Origin: Flavobacterium humi
GTDB lineage: Bacteria > Bacteroidota > Bacteroidia > Flavobacteriales > Flavobacteriaceae
NCBI RefSeq assembly: GCF_004745595.1
Contig: NZ_SRLH01000005.1
Span: forward strand, 124,001-188,000
DNA length: 64,000 nucleotides
Reading direction: 5' to 3'
Positions within the stretch are counted from its first letter, which is position 1. Each line of letters starts with the position of its first letter. The translations under genes and the position numbers were made by a program. This document shows positions 1-9,512 of this stretch, one piece after another. The notes under the pieces are model-generated. The model was not told the origin of the DNA, ran no database searches, and saw only the letters and a list, made by a program, of their open reading frames with translations.

Positions 1-769
1 ATCCTCCAATGACAAAAGCCACAATTGTAGTTCCTAAAGATATATTTTTGGTTGCGTCCAACGAACATACCGTAAGATAAAACATGGCAATATAACTGGC
101 CCAAATTAAAACGGTGTAAGCAAGAAAAGGCAATTTGTCAGGCATATTCCGAACACTGAGAATGCCTTCTTTCAATCCGTTTATTTTAGATTTTACCAAC
201 AGGATATATTTCCATTGGGAAAAGTTATAGAGGTAAAATAAGGTAAGGAGTCCAGCGAATCCCAAGCAGCCCAAAACAATTAAAAGGTTGATGGGTATAT
301 TGGTAAGCAGAAAAGTTTTTAACGTAGAGAATTCTAATACGACTGAGGCCGTGATAAGGAGTAAAAGAACTGCAAAATCTACAATTCTTTCAGCAATGAT
401 GGTTCCAAATGCTTTGTCAAAAGGCACATCCCTGTATTTTTTTAAAATCATTGCCCTTGAAACCTCTCCGGATCTTGGAATTCCCAAATTAACAAAATAA
501 CCGATGCTTACGGCTAAAAAATTGATCAGAAAACCAGGGTGGCTGCCTATTTCGGCTAAAGTATATTTCCATCGGTACGCTCTAAAAGCATAACCCAAAA
601 AAGCAATGAACAAAGCCATTCCAACATAACTGTAATTAGCCGTTAAAAAATGCTTTTTTATAGTTTCCGTTTGCTCAGGGGTAAATGAAAAATAGAGGTA
701 TACGGTAAGAAGAGCACCTAAAGTCAGTGGGATTATGACACCTAAATAGGAGCTTGCCTTATTCTTCAC
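1..769 (-). CDS. YbhN/UPF0104-type integral membrane protein (LPG synthase TM-region family), C-terminus outside window
   Basis: Translating the minus strand from a GTG at 769 gives an open frame of about 256 codons to the window edge, so the 3' end is missing. The protein is very hydrophobic, with several membrane segments, and carries the family signature around NLGIPRSGEVSRA followed by an AERIVDF segment. This family covers the membrane part of lysylphosphatidylglycerol synthases and flippase-like YbhN proteins. No synthase domain can be judged from the visible part, so the substrate is unknown. The GTG lies two bases after the panD stop (TAA TT GTG), so it is probably translated from the panC-panD transcript. 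A start further inside cannot be excluded. Confidence 0.8.
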   Translation of the reverse strand, partial: MKNKASSYLGVIIPLTLGALLTVYLYFSFTPEQTETIKKHFLTANYSYVGMALFIAFLGYAFRAYRWKYTLAEIGSHPGFLINFLAVSIGYFVNLGIPRSGEVSRAMILKKYRDVPFDKAFGTIIAERIVDFAVLLLLITASVVLEFSTLKTFLLTNIPINLLIVLGCLGFAGLLTLFYLYNFSQWKYILLVKSKINGLKEGILSVRNMPDKLPFLAYTVLIWASYIAMFYLTVCSLDATKNISLGTTIVAFVIGG

Positions 770-771
770 AA

Positions 772-1122
772 TTACGTAAGGGAATTATCGTTTTCGTTAG
801 GGAAAACGATAGATGGCTTGAATGTTTTCGCTTCTTCGATATTCAGGATTCCGTAAGCAATGATAATGATGATGTCGCCTTTGTGCACTTTTCGGGCAGC
901 AGGTCCGTTCAGGGTGATTTCACCACTGTTCCTCGGGCCCGTGATGGCGTATGTTTCCAAGCGCTCGCCGTTGTTTAGGTTGACGATGGATACTTTTTCG
1001 CCTTCAAAAATATTGGAAGCTTCCATTAGGGCTTCGTCAATAGTAATACTGCCGATATAATTTAAATCGGCTCCGGTAACTTTTACCCGGTGAATCTTTG
1101 ATTTTACAACTTGAATTTGCAT
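772..1122 (-). CDS. panD: Aspartate 1-decarboxylase (pyruvoyl-dependent)
   Basis: Makes beta-alanine from L-aspartate for pantothenate synthesis in the cytoplasm. The 116-residue length is typical. The self-processing site is visible as NYIGSITID, with cleavage expected between Gly24 and Ser25, where Ser25 becomes the pyruvoyl group. The conserved TYAITG and GPAARK segments follow. It lies 13 bases after panC, and the product joins the PanC substrate pool, so the pair forms one pathway unit. That 13-base gap also holds a complete -7 promoter box (1127-1134), so panD may also be transcribed on its own from a leaderless start. Identification is secure. Confidence 0.97.
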   Translation of the reverse strand: MQIQVVKSKIHRVKVTGADLNYIGSITIDEALMEASNIFEGEKVSIVNLNNGERLETYAITGPRNSGEITLNGPAARKVHKGDIIIIIAYGILNIEEAKTFKPSIVFPNENDNSLT

Positions 1123-1126
1123 GCTA

Positions 1127-1134
1127 CAAAGGTA
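1127..1134 (-). promoter_or_regulatory. -7 box of the panD promoter, leaderless arrangement
   Basis: On the minus strand the sequence reads TACCTTTG, then TAGC, then the panD ATG. It is a perfect match to the Bacteroidota TAnnTTTG box. Transcription would start at or next to the start codon. The box lies entirely in the 13-base panC-panD gap. Confidence 0.6.
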
Positions 1135-1135
1135 A

Positions 1136-1984
1136 TTATTTTAATGTAATGGTGTCAATTAATCTGACGTTGTTAACAAAAACAGCGATAAATGCCCTAT
1201 AGGTTTTTGTTTTGCTTTTACGCAGGCAGGGCAAAAGGGTCTCTTCATCTGCGATTTCAAAATATTCCAGTTCGAACATGGTTTGTTTTTGGAATGTTTT
1301 GGTTACCCAATCGGTCACAGCAGCAGCACTTTTTGTGGCAAACCGTTTTTTGGCTTCCGTCAAGGTTTTGAAAATGAAAGAAGCGTTGTCCCTTTCTTCG
1401 GCAGAAAGCCTTTCGTTGCGGGAACTCATCGCCAGGCCATTGGCTTCCCTATGGATTTTGCAGCCCACGATCTTTACCGGAAGATGGTGTTTTTCGACCA
1501 TTTTCTTTACGATCTGCAATTGCTGGAAATCCTTTTCCCCAAAATACGCATGGGTCGGGCCGACAATTTCGAATAGTTTTTTTACAATGGTTCCTACCCC
1601 GTCGAAATGCCCCGGCCGGTGTTTGCCTTCCATTTGGAATTCTAGCCCGTCATAGTCAAAATGCTTTGAAACGGTATTTCCTTCATAAATATCTTCAACC
1701 GAAGGCGCGTAAACAATTATATTTTTATCGAGCGAATTTATTTTCTGCATATCGCTTTCCAGCGTCCTTGGGTATTTTTTCAAATCTTCAGGATTGTTGA
1801 ATTGGGTCGGATTTACAAAAATACTCACAACAGTCACTGTGTTGTTTTTTAGCGATTCTTTCATTAACGACAAATGTCCTTGATGTAAAGCACCCATGGT
1901 TGGGATAAATCCGATGGATTCTTTTTCGAGCCAAAACGGCTTCAAATGAGCTTTTAGCTCTTTTTGTTTAACAAAAACAGACAT
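1136..1984 (-). CDS. panC: Pantoate--beta-alanine ligase
   Basis: Joins pantoate and beta-alanine with ATP to give pantothenate. With the start chosen here the protein is 282 residues. Family motifs are in order: [10 protein letters not shown] (residues 28-37, containing the nucleotide-binding HxGH), FGEKDFQQ (148-155) and MSSRNERLS (186-194). The frame is open upstream to a TTG at 2005, but that codon lies only three bases from a -7 promoter box (2008-2015 on this strand) and would be at or before the transcription start. The ATG at 1984 puts the PTMG motif at the usual distance from the N-terminus. It is the first gene of panC-panD-YbhN. Confidence 0.96.
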   Translation of the reverse strand: MSVFVKQKELKAHLKPFWLEKESIGFIPTMGALHQGHLSLMKESLKNNTVTVVSIFVNPTQFNNPEDLKKYPRTLESDMQKINSLDKNIIVYAPSVEDIYEGNTVSKHFDYDGLEFQMEGKHRPGHFDGVGTIVKKLFEIVGPTHAYFGEKDFQQLQIVKKMVEKHHLPVKIVGCKIHREANGLAMSSRNERLSAEERDNASFIFKTLTEAKKRFATKSAAAVTDWVTKTFQKQTMFELEYFEIADEETLLPCLRKSKTKTYRAFIAVFVNNVRLIDTITLK

Positions 1985-2007
1985 GTTTGTATTATATAAA
2001 TTCAATG

Positions 2008-2015
2008 CAAACTTA
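2008..2015 (-). promoter_or_regulatory. -7 box of the panC promoter
   Basis: Minus strand TAAGTTTG, a perfect TAnnTTTG match. Transcription would begin near 2003, giving a leader of about 20 bases to the ATG at 1984. It excludes the upstream TTG as a useful start. Confidence 0.65.
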
Positions 2016-2046
2016 CTATTTTAGTCTTTATCTGCATAAAATTTTG

Positions 2047-2054
2047 TAATTTTG
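2047..2054 (+). promoter_or_regulatory. -7 box for the glycogen-synthase-like gene operon
   Basis: TAATTTTG, a perfect match, 38 bases before the ATG at 2093. It is divergent from the panC promoter about 30 bases away. Confidence 0.6.
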
Positions 2055-2092
2055 CATGGAATTGTGTTCAATAAACATAACAAAAATAAAAC

Positions 2093-2902
2093 ATGGAGGA
2101 TAAAAGGATTTTGTATGTATCATCCGAAGTAGTGCCCTATCTTGCTGAAAATGAGGTTTCTTTAATGTCGTATGACGTGCCAAAAATGATTAATGACCAA
2201 GGCGGACAAATACGGATTTTTATGCCCCGTTATGGCAATGTAAACGAAAGAAGACATCAATTGCATGAAGTTATTCGTCTCTCCGGGATGAATCTGGTGG
2301 TTAACGACGTGGATATGCCGCTGATTATTAAAGTAGCTTCCATTCCAAAAGAGCGAATCCAGGTTTATTTTATTGATAACGATGAGTATTTCAAACGCAA
2401 AGCTACCTTTGCTGATGAAGATGGAGTTTTGTTTCCCGATAATGACGAACGTGCGATATTCTTTGCAAAAGGAGTGGTGGAAACCGTAAAAAAACTCAAC
2501 TGGGTCCCTGATATTATCCATGTTCAGGGTTGGATGGCAGCCATGTTGCCTATTTATATGAAACATTTTTACAAAGACGAAGCGTTATTTGCCGATACTA
2601 AAATTGTCACTTCTGTTTTCAACCAGTCCTTTGACGGTAGCCTCGATGCTCAAATGAGCCAGAAAGTACAGTTTGACGGTGTTCCCCATGAAGCGATTTC
2701 GGAATTGGACGAACCTACTTTTGAAAACATCATGAAGGCTTCCATCAATCATTCCGACGGGGTGGTAATCGCCTCGGAAGGCCTATCCTCAAATTTAACA
2801 AAATTTATAGAAGCTTCAAAAAAACCTTTTTTACCTTTCGCCACGAAAGACAAGTTCGCGGAAGCGTATACACAATTTTATAAAAATCAAATTTTAGGTT
2901 AA
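2093..2902 (+). CDS. Glycogen/starch synthase-like protein, N-terminal GT5 domain only
   Basis: The 269 residues match the N-terminal catalytic half of GT5 glycogen synthases: an opening ILYVSSEVVPY, then IFMPRYGNVNER, a VYFIDNDEYF segment and PDIIHVQGWMAA, where glycogen synthases have an HDW-type motif. The whole C-terminal Rossmann half, which binds ADP-glucose, is absent. The N-terminal KTGGLADV substrate motif is replaced by a segment around LAENEVSLMSYDVP. It is therefore unlikely to be a working glycogen synthase. The gene starts a close run with the DUF4270 lipoprotein (5-base gap) and glmS, as in many Bacteroidota, which hints at a role tied to amino-sugar or envelope metabolism. That role is inference. 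Confidence 0.8.
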   Translation: MEDKRILYVSSEVVPYLAENEVSLMSYDVPKMINDQGGQIRIFMPRYGNVNERRHQLHEVIRLSGMNLVVNDVDMPLIIKVASIPKERIQVYFIDNDEYFKRKATFADEDGVLFPDNDERAIFFAKGVVETVKKLNWVPDIIHVQGWMAAMLPIYMKHFYKDEALFADTKIVTSVFNQSFDGSLDAQMSQKVQFDGVPHEAISELDEPTFENIMKASINHSDGVVIASEGLSSNLTKFIEASKKPFLPFATKDKFAEAYTQFYKNQILG

Positions 2903-2907
2903 TTTAA

Positions 2908-4509
2908 ATGATGAACATCCCTTTTTTTAAAAAGCTAACTGTTGTTTTGGCAGTTGTACTATTTGCATCATGTGATAAGGATTTTAATTCTGTAGGTTCT
3001 GATATTGTCGGGAACGAGAATTTTGATTTGGAACACCAGACGTTTGCTACAAAAGTATATAACCAAAAAATCCAGGCCATACAAACCAACAATACGGCAA
3101 TTGGCCAACTGGGGATACTTGACAACCCTGTTTTTGGTAAAACAAAAGCTGATTTCGTTGCACAGCTGATTTTGCTTGATGAAGCGCCGGAGTTCAAATC
3201 GAACATAGTGGTAGATAGTGTGATCCTTACGGTTCCTTATTTCAGTACAAAAACAGAAATCAAATCAAATGGGTTGGGCATCTATGAACTGGATTCGATC
3301 CATGGTTCCGGAAGTATCAACCTACAGGTTTTAAGAAACGGATTTACATTAAATGAATTTGATCCCGGGAATAATTTCGAGACCGCGCAAAAATACTATT
3401 CAGACCAACAGGCTGATTTCGATAATAATATAGTGGGAAGTGCTTTAAATAACAGCTCGTTGGCAGCTGAAAACACTGCTTTCCTTCCAAGTGAGAAAGA
3501 ATATGTGAAATACAAAGTGGATGCGAGCTTCAACATGATGCCTAAAATTGCAGCCAATGTAGAAGCAAGGAACTCACCTAGGATGCGTTTGCATTTGGAT
3601 ACCAATTATTTCAAAACGAATATAATTGATGCGCCGGCAGATAAACTGATCAACAACAATGCTTTTAAATCGTATTTTAAAGGACTGTATTTCAAGGTAA
3701 CCGATGCACCGGCAGGAAGCCTGATGTCGTTGGATTTCTCCAAAGGAGATGTAACCATATATTACAAACAAGATATTACCGTTACTACCGGCCCGCCAAG
3801 TTCCAGCAGGGAAATGAAAAATCTTGTACTAAGCATGGCTACGGGAATAAAAATCAATTTGCTGAAAGATACCGATTCCCCTGACTATACCGCGGCTTTT
3901 ACAGCGCCTAACCAGCAGAATTTTGACGCAAAAAAACTGTTTGTGAAAGGTGGACAGGGTTCCAATGCTTTTATCGAATTGTTCACTCCTGCGCAATTGA
4001 CTGAGTTAAAGGCACAAAATGTGTTGGTCAATGAAGCCAGCCTAACCTTTACGGTTGATAGTTCTTTGCCAAACAATTATTCACATCCGCTAAGGCTTTA
4101 TCTATATGATGCAGAGACGGGCCAATTTTTGTACGATTATGCGGCCGATCCTTCCACAGTTACCTCAAACCCAAAGTTGAACAAATATGTTTATGGCGGG
4201 ATATTGGAGAAAACAGCTGCAGGGAAAAGGACCTATAAAATCAGGATTACCGGTTTTGTAGACAGGATCCTGAAAGGCAAAACAGACAATGTGCGTTTAG
4301 GGCTTGTTGTTACCGAAAGTATTGGTGCCATTAACAGTATGAGTTTGAAAACGCCTTCCGCTGCTCCAAGCTCTACAGACAATACCAAAACACAAAAAGC
4401 AATACCTGCAGGTTCTGTAATGAGCCATTTCGGAACGGTATTGTACGGCAACGGGAATTCAGCAGCTGATGATGTTAAATTTGAAATTTATTATACAAAA
4501 CCTAATTAA
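2908..4509 (+). CDS. DUF4270 family surface lipoprotein
   Basis: A 533-residue exported protein. The N-terminus is a lipoprotein signal (hydrophobic stretch, then LFASC with the lipidated Cys at residue 22). The body fits DUF4270, a Bacteroidota family of about this length with no established biochemical function. Conserved-looking parts include the early SVGSDIVG and the late segments with FVDRILKGKTDNVRLGLVV and a C-terminal EIYYTKP. It starts 5 bases after the GT5-like gene and ends 9 bases before glmS, so the three are probably cotranscribed. Location on the outer membrane is inferred from the signal. Either of the two adjacent Met codons could be the start. Confidence 0.85.
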   Translation: MMNIPFFKKLTVVLAVVLFASCDKDFNSVGSDIVGNENFDLEHQTFATKVYNQKIQAIQTNNTAIGQLGILDNPVFGKTKADFVAQLILLDEAPEFKSNIVVDSVILTVPYFSTKTEIKSNGLGIYELDSIHGSGSINLQVLRNGFTLNEFDPGNNFETAQKYYSDQQADFDNNIVGSALNNSSLAAENTAFLPSEKEYVKYKVDASFNMMPKIAANVEARNSPRMRLHLDTNYFKTNIIDAPADKLINNNAFKSYFKGLYFKVTDAPAGSLMSLDFSKGDVTIYYKQDITVTTGPPSSSREMKNLVLSMATGIKINLLKDTDSPDYTAAFTAPNQQNFDAKKLFVKGGQGSNAFIELFTPAQLTELKAQNVLVNEASLTFTVDSSLPNNYSHPLRLYLYDAETGQFLYDYAADPSTVTSNPKLNKYVYGGILEKTAAGKRTYKIRITGFVDRILKGKTDNVRLGLVVTESIGAINSMSLKTPSAAPSSTDNTKTQKAIPAGSVMSHFGTVLYGNGNSAADDVKFEIYYTKPN

Positions 4510-4518
4510 TTATTTATT

Positions 4519-6366
4519 ATGTGTGGAATTGTTGGATATATAGGTCATAGAGAAGCTTACCCAATTATCATAAAAGGGCTTAAGCGACTTGAATATAGAG
4601 GGTATGATAGTGCCGGAGTAGTGCTTTATGACGAAAAGGATTTGAAGCTTTCCAAAACCAAAGGAAAAGTTTCCGACCTGGAAGAAAGGGTTGCTAAGGA
4701 AATCAGTACGAAAGGGACCATCGGCATTGGCCACACACGTTGGGCTACCCATGGTGTACCGAACGATGTGAATTCGCACCCGCATTTATCAAATTCAGGC
4801 AATCTGGCGATTATCCACAACGGGATTATCGAAAATTACGAGCCGTTAAAAAAGGAATTGATCAAAAGAGGGTATACTTTCAAATCGGATACAGATACGG
4901 AAGTCCTGGTAAATCTTATTGAAGAGGTTCAGAAAAATGAAAATATCAAATTAGGGAAAGCAGTACAGATAGCTTTGAACCAAGTGGTCGGAGCGTATGC
5001 CATCTGTGTTTTTGACAAGCAAAAGCCGGATGAAATCGTCGTTGCCCGTTTGGGAAGCCCATTAGCGATTGGTATCGGTGAAAATGAATTTTTCATTGCA
5101 TCGGATGCATCCCCTTTTATCGAATATACTTCCAATGCCATTTACCTTGAAGACGAAGAAATGGCGATCGTACGTTTGAACAAGGATTTGAAAATCCGTA
5201 AAATCAAGGACGATTCATTGGTAGATCCTTATATCCAGGAGCTCCAGATGAATTTGGAGCAAATTGAAAAAGGAGGCTATGATCATTTTATGATGAAAGA
5301 GATCTATGAGCAGCCAAATGTTATTAAAGATACGTACCGAGGACGTCTCCATGCCAATGAAGGATTGATCAAGATGGCCGGTATTGAAGACAATATCGAT
5401 AAATTCATCAACGCACAGCGCATCCTGATTGTGGCTTGCGGAACATCCTGGCATGCCGGTTTGGTGGCGGAATATATTTTTGAAGAATTTGCCCGCATCC
5501 CGGTTGAAGTCGAATATGCATCCGAGTTCCGATACAGGAACCCGATCATCGGCGATAAGGATGTTTTAATTGCGATATCGCAATCCGGAGAAACGGCAGA
5601 TACTTTGGCGGCTATAAAACTGGCTAAAGAAAAAGGAGCTTTCGTTTTCGGGGTTTGCAATGTGGTAGGATCTTCCATTTCCCGTGAAACGCACGCAGGT
5701 GCCTATACGCATGCCGGACCAGAAATAGGTGTGGCTTCCACAAAAGCATTTACGACACAAATTACGGTTTTGACCATGATCGCACTTCGTTTGGCTAAAG
5801 CCAAAGGGACGCTTTCCATCTCAGATTACCACAGGTATTTGTCAGAATTGGAAACAATCCCGGAAAAAGTATCGGAGGCTTTGCATACAAACGATAGCGC
5901 TAAAGCAATAGCGACGGTTTTTAAAGATGCTACGAATTTCCTTTATTTGGGAAGAGGATACAATTTCCCGGTTGCGCTTGAAGGTGCTTTAAAACTTAAG
6001 GAAATCTCTTATATCCATGCCGAAGGGTATCCTGCGGCCGAAATGAAACACGGTCCGATCGCATTGATCGACGAGCAGATGCCGGTGGTGGTTATTGCTC
6101 CAAAACAAGGGCATTATGACAAAGTCGTGAGCAACATCCAGGAAATAAAATCCAGAAGCGGAAAAATCATCGCAGTTGTTACAAAAGGGGACGAGCAGGT
6201 TCGCGCTTTGGCAGACCATGTTATCGAAATCCCGGAAACTTCAGACGCCATGTCTCCGCTGTTAACAACAATCCCATTGCAATTGTTGTCTTATCATATT
6301 GCTGTGATGAGAGGTTGTAATGTAGACCAGCCAAGGAATTTAGCGAAGTCTGTAACGGTAGAATAG
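4519..6366 (+). CDS. glmS: Glutamine--fructose-6-phosphate aminotransferase (isomerizing)
   Basis: Makes glucosamine-6-phosphate from fructose-6-phosphate and glutamine, the first step to UDP-GlcNAc for peptidoglycan and LPS. The 615 residues have the full architecture: class II amidotransferase domain with N-terminal Cys2 nucleophile (MCGIVGYIG), the HTRWATHG and HNGIIENY motifs, then two SIS sugar-isomerase domains (about 300-430 and 465-600) with the SQSGETADT and EGALKLKEISYIHAEGY segments, ending in LAKSVTVE. It is the last gene of a run with the GT5-like protein and the DUF4270 lipoprotein and is followed by a strong terminator. No glmS ribozyme is expected or seen. Confidence 0.98.
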   Translation: MCGIVGYIGHREAYPIIIKGLKRLEYRGYDSAGVVLYDEKDLKLSKTKGKVSDLEERVAKEISTKGTIGIGHTRWATHGVPNDVNSHPHLSNSGNLAIIHNGIIENYEPLKKELIKRGYTFKSDTDTEVLVNLIEEVQKNENIKLGKAVQIALNQVVGAYAICVFDKQKPDEIVVARLGSPLAIGIGENEFFIASDASPFIEYTSNAIYLEDEEMAIVRLNKDLKIRKIKDDSLVDPYIQELQMNLEQIEKGGYDHFMMKEIYEQPNVIKDTYRGRLHANEGLIKMAGIEDNIDKFINAQRILIVACGTSWHAGLVAEYIFEEFARIPVEVEYASEFRYRNPIIGDKDVLIAISQSGETADTLAAIKLAKEKGAFVFGVCNVVGSSISRETHAGAYTHAGPEIGVASTKAFTTQITVLTMIALRLAKAKGTLSISDYHRYLSELETIPEKVSEALHTNDSAKAIATVFKDATNFLYLGRGYNFPVALEGALKLKEISYIHAEGYPAAEMKHGPIALIDEQMPVVVIAPKQGHYDKVVSNIQEIKSRSGKIIAVVTKGDEQVRALADHVIEIPETSDAMSPLLTTIPLQLLSYHIAVMRGCNVDQPRNLAKSVTVE

Positions 6367-6391
6367 ACAGTATTTTATATAATTTATTGTG

Positions 6392-6420
6392 AAAAGCGGG
6401 ATGTATTCCCGCTTTTTTTA
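6392..6420 (+). terminator. Terminator after glmS
   Basis: AGCGGGA and TCCCGCT arms with a short loop, followed by a run of seven T. The 240 bases from here to the receptor gene at 6661 are very AT-rich and show no gene. I found no exact TAnnTTTG box there. Confidence 0.85.
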
Positions 6421-6660
6421 TTGTATATGCAATTTTTTTTTCTTGATTTTTCTACAATTAAAAACCGTTTATTATGTATGCATAGCATTTGTTTGCGGGT
6501 AAAATTGTTAAAATTTTGAGAATAATTTAATAAAATTAGCTTTATAATAATATTTAACTTTTAAAACTCTTTAAATTACAACGAATATTTGTAGTCTCTT
6601 TTTTATTTTTAACAAATAATATTGTAATTTGGCTATCTAAACCAACAAAATTCAAAACGA

Positions 6661-9480
6661 ATGAGAATCTATTTTATTATTTTGTCATTGTTTTTTTGCG
6701 GACTTTCGTTTGCACAAAATTCAATTTCAGGACTAGTTACAGATGCTAATAATCAGCCTGTTCCTGGTGCAAATATCAAAGTGGTCGGGTCTTCTTCAGG
6801 CACAACGGCTGGCTTTGATGGAAAATTTACCTTAAAAACCCAAAACGCATTTCCTTTTTCAATCGAAGTGTCTATGTTGGGGTTTACTACCCAAACCCTT
6901 GAGGTGGCTTCAAAAGACCAGGAAGTAGTAGTGGTGATCGCGGAAGAATCTACCGCCTTGAACGAAATCGTAGTTTCGGCATCAAGAGCTCCGGAAAGAG
7001 TCCTGGAATCTCCTGTAACCATTGAAAGAATGGGAATCAAGGAAATAAAAAACACTACAGCTCCATCTTTCTATGATGGATTGGAAAACCTGAAAGACGT
7101 CCATTTCAATACGAGTAGTTTCTCATTTAAATCAGTAAATACCCGTGGTTTCGCTACTGTAGCAAACACACGTTTCATGCAGTTGGTGGATGGGATGGAT
7201 AACTCTTCCCCTGCACTTAACTTCGTGTTGGGTAACCTGTTGGGGGTTTCCGATATAGATGTGGCGAATGTTGAGATCCTACCTGGAGCTTCTTCTGCTT
7301 TGTATGGTGCCAACGCGTTCAACGGAATTATGTTTATGAACAGTAGAAGCCCTTTTACTAAAGAAGGTATTTCAACATATTTCAAATACGGAAGAACAGT
7401 CCAGGCAACTGCGGGCGATAACCCGTTTTATGATTTCGGGTTCAGGGCTGCGAAAAAGTTCACGGAGCATTTTGCCATGAAAGCGAATTTCAATGTTTTA
7501 TCAGCAACGGAATGGATTGCTTCAGACGAAAGAAGTTTGACAGAAGGCGGAATTGGCCATGCAATCAATCAAAATTATGACGGTTTGAACTCTTACGGGG
7601 ACGAGGTGACTACTTTTATCCCAAATGTTGGCCAGGTGAGCAGGACAGGTTATAGGGAAGAAGACTTGAATGACAATAAAATCGAAAGTGTTAAAGTAGA
7701 TGTATCTCTTCATTTCAAGCCTTGGGCAACTACGTCTTCAGGATGGGGGAAAGATATAGAAATCATCGCACAACATAAATTAGGCTTTGGTAATACGATT
7801 TATCAGGGAGCTAACAGATATGCCCTGAAAGATTTCTACATGGACCAAACCAAATTGGAAGTAAAAGGAAAAAATTTCTTTGCAAGAGCGTATATGACAG
7901 CTGAAGATGCAGGGAATTCATATGATATGCGTTTTGCAGCTTGGAATGTTAACCGAAGGGCAAAATCAGACACTAACTGGTTTACCGATTATGCTAAAGC
8001 GTTCCAATTGTCAAGTGCTTTATTTGGTTTGAACGGATACCAGGCTTCTAATTATGCCCGCTACTTTGCTGATAATAATGCTTTCCCTGCAGGTTATCCG
8101 GCATTGCCAATTACACCAAACGTTGATCCTCTTAATCCATCTGCGCCAAACGGGCCAAGATTTGCAGCAGGTTCACCACAATTCAAAGATGCGTTGAGTT
8201 CAGTGATTCAAAATCCTGACCTGACACAAGGAGCTAAATTCATCGACCATTCGAAATTATACCACGGAGATATCAATTATAACTTCAGGGATTTGATAAA
8301 AGTTGGAGAAATCCAAGTAGGTGGTTCTGCGAGACAGTATGTAATGAATTCCGAAGGAACGATTTTTACTGATTTTGACAAACCGTTACGATACAACGAA
8401 TTTGGGGTATACGGCCAGTTCCAAAAGAAATTTATGGAAGAGCGATTGAAATTTACCGGATCGCTTCGTTATGATAAATCTAAAAACTTTGATGGTAGTT
8501 TGTCTCCAAGGGTTTCCTTTACGTATGCCGCAGGAACGAACAAACAGCATAATTTCAGGGCTTCTTACCAAACAGGTTTCCGTAACCCGACGACTCAAGA
8601 CCAGTATATTGGTTTGGATTTAGGGCCATTTGCCTTAATCGGTTCTGCACCGGACAACTTATCCCGTTATGTTGAAGTAAGAAACGTAAGTGCTGCAGGA
8701 CAAGGTATGGGCCAGCCGGCAACTGTAACGTTAACAGGAAATGAAGCGTATGGCAATTCCTACTCATTAAAATCGGTCCAGGATTTTTCTGCAACAGGTG
8801 ACCCAACTAAATTGGTTGTGGCCAATATCGGTCTGGTTAAGCCGGAGCAAGTACAGGCGATCGAATTAGGATACCGTTCAGTGGTTGAGAAAATGTCAGT
8901 CGATATTACAGGATACTATAATATATATAAAGATTTCTTAAGCCAGGAAAGAGTAATCACTCCTTATTATGGAGCTGTTGGTACTCCAACTTCTTATGCG
9001 GCTTTGGCCAATGGGGACAGAAGGGTATTCCAGATATACACCAATACGGATGCTAAGATTTCATCAGCTGGTTTCGGTATCGGACTGACCAGAAAAGTAT
9101 ATGGTAATTTTGAGGCGGGTGTGAGCTATAACTTCTCTGATTTTGATTTTGATGAAGCTTCCGACCCGGATTTCGCACCAGGATTCAATACTCCTAAACA
9201 CAGGATTAAAGGGTCAATAGGAAATGACAAGTTATTTAAGAATTTCGGTTTCAACACAAACGTGAGATGGAACACCGAATATTTATGGCAGTCTTCTTTT
9301 GCTGATGGTATGGTTCCTGAAAACGTTGTTTTTGATGCACAGATTAATTATGCGATTCCTTTCCTGAAATCGGTAGTTAAAGTGGGAGGAGCTAACATTG
9401 GAGGTAAAGATTATATTCAGGTAATTGGTGCCGGAGCTATCGGGCAGCAGTATTATGCTTCATGGACAATCAATCCGTAA
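6661..9480 (+). CDS. TonB-dependent outer-membrane receptor with carboxypeptidase-regulatory-like N-terminal domain
   Basis: A 939-residue outer-membrane receptor. In order: signal peptide (about 1-19, ending SFAQ), a CarboxypepD_reg-like beta-sandwich (20-105, SGLVTDANNQPVPGANIKV), a plug domain (about 110-240, with ALNEIVVSASR and the plug signature VEILPGASSALYGANAFNG), then the 22-strand barrel with many aromatic strand ends. It takes up an unknown ligand using TonB energy. There is no SusD-like partner next to it; instead an SGNH-hydrolase lipoprotein follows 32 bases later. The substrate cannot be read from the sequence; the companion hydrolase suggests something esterified or lipid-like. 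Confidence 0.93.
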   Translation: MRIYFIILSLFFCGLSFAQNSISGLVTDANNQPVPGANIKVVGSSSGTTAGFDGKFTLKTQNAFPFSIEVSMLGFTTQTLEVASKDQEVVVVIAEESTALNEIVVSASRAPERVLESPVTIERMGIKEIKNTTAPSFYDGLENLKDVHFNTSSFSFKSVNTRGFATVANTRFMQLVDGMDNSSPALNFVLGNLLGVSDIDVANVEILPGASSALYGANAFNGIMFMNSRSPFTKEGISTYFKYGRTVQATAGDNPFYDFGFRAAKKFTEHFAMKANFNVLSATEWIASDERSLTEGGIGHAINQNYDGLNSYGDEVTTFIPNVGQVSRTGYREEDLNDNKIESVKVDVSLHFKPWATTSSGWGKDIEIIAQHKLGFGNTIYQGANRYALKDFYMDQTKLEVKGKNFFARAYMTAEDAGNSYDMRFAAWNVNRRAKSDTNWFTDYAKAFQLSSALFGLNGYQASNYARYFADNNAFPAGYPALPITPNVDPLNPSAPNGPRFAAGSPQFKDALSSVIQNPDLTQGAKFIDHSKLYHGDINYNFRDLIKVGEIQVGGSARQYVMNSEGTIFTDFDKPLRYNEFGVYGQFQKKFMEERLKFTGSLRYDKSKNFDGSLSPRVSFTYAAGTNKQHNFRASYQTGFRNPTTQDQYIGLDLGPFALIGSAPDNLSRYVEVRNVSAAGQGMGQPATVTLTGNEAYGNSYSLKSVQDFSATGDPTKLVVANIGLVKPEQVQAIELGYRSVVEKMSVDITGYYNIYKDFLSQERVITPYYGAVGTPTSYAALANGDRRVFQIYTNTDAKISSAGFGIGLTRKVYGNFEAGVSYNFSDFDFDEASDPDFAPGFNTPKHRIKGSIGNDKLFKNFGFNTNVRWNTEYLWQSSFADGMVPENVVFDAQINYAIPFLKSVVKVGGANIGGKDYIQVIGAGAIGQQYYASWTINP

Positions 9481-9512
9481 TCAGGAGTTATAACTTATTT
9501 AAAGAAAGAATT

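Noticed and set aside
288-500. Plus-strand open frame near the left edge
   Set aside because: It is a shadow of the YbhN-type membrane protein read on the minus strand, which has clear family motifs and helices.
6367-6660. Possible glmS ribozyme or riboswitch around glmS
   Set aside because: The leader between the DUF4270 gene and glmS is only 9 bases and the downstream region is a simple terminator followed by AT-rich sequence.
9462-9512. Extended start of the SGNH lipoprotein at a TTG inside the receptor gene
   Set aside because: It would bury the lipoprotein signal. The ATG at 9513 starts the signal directly.
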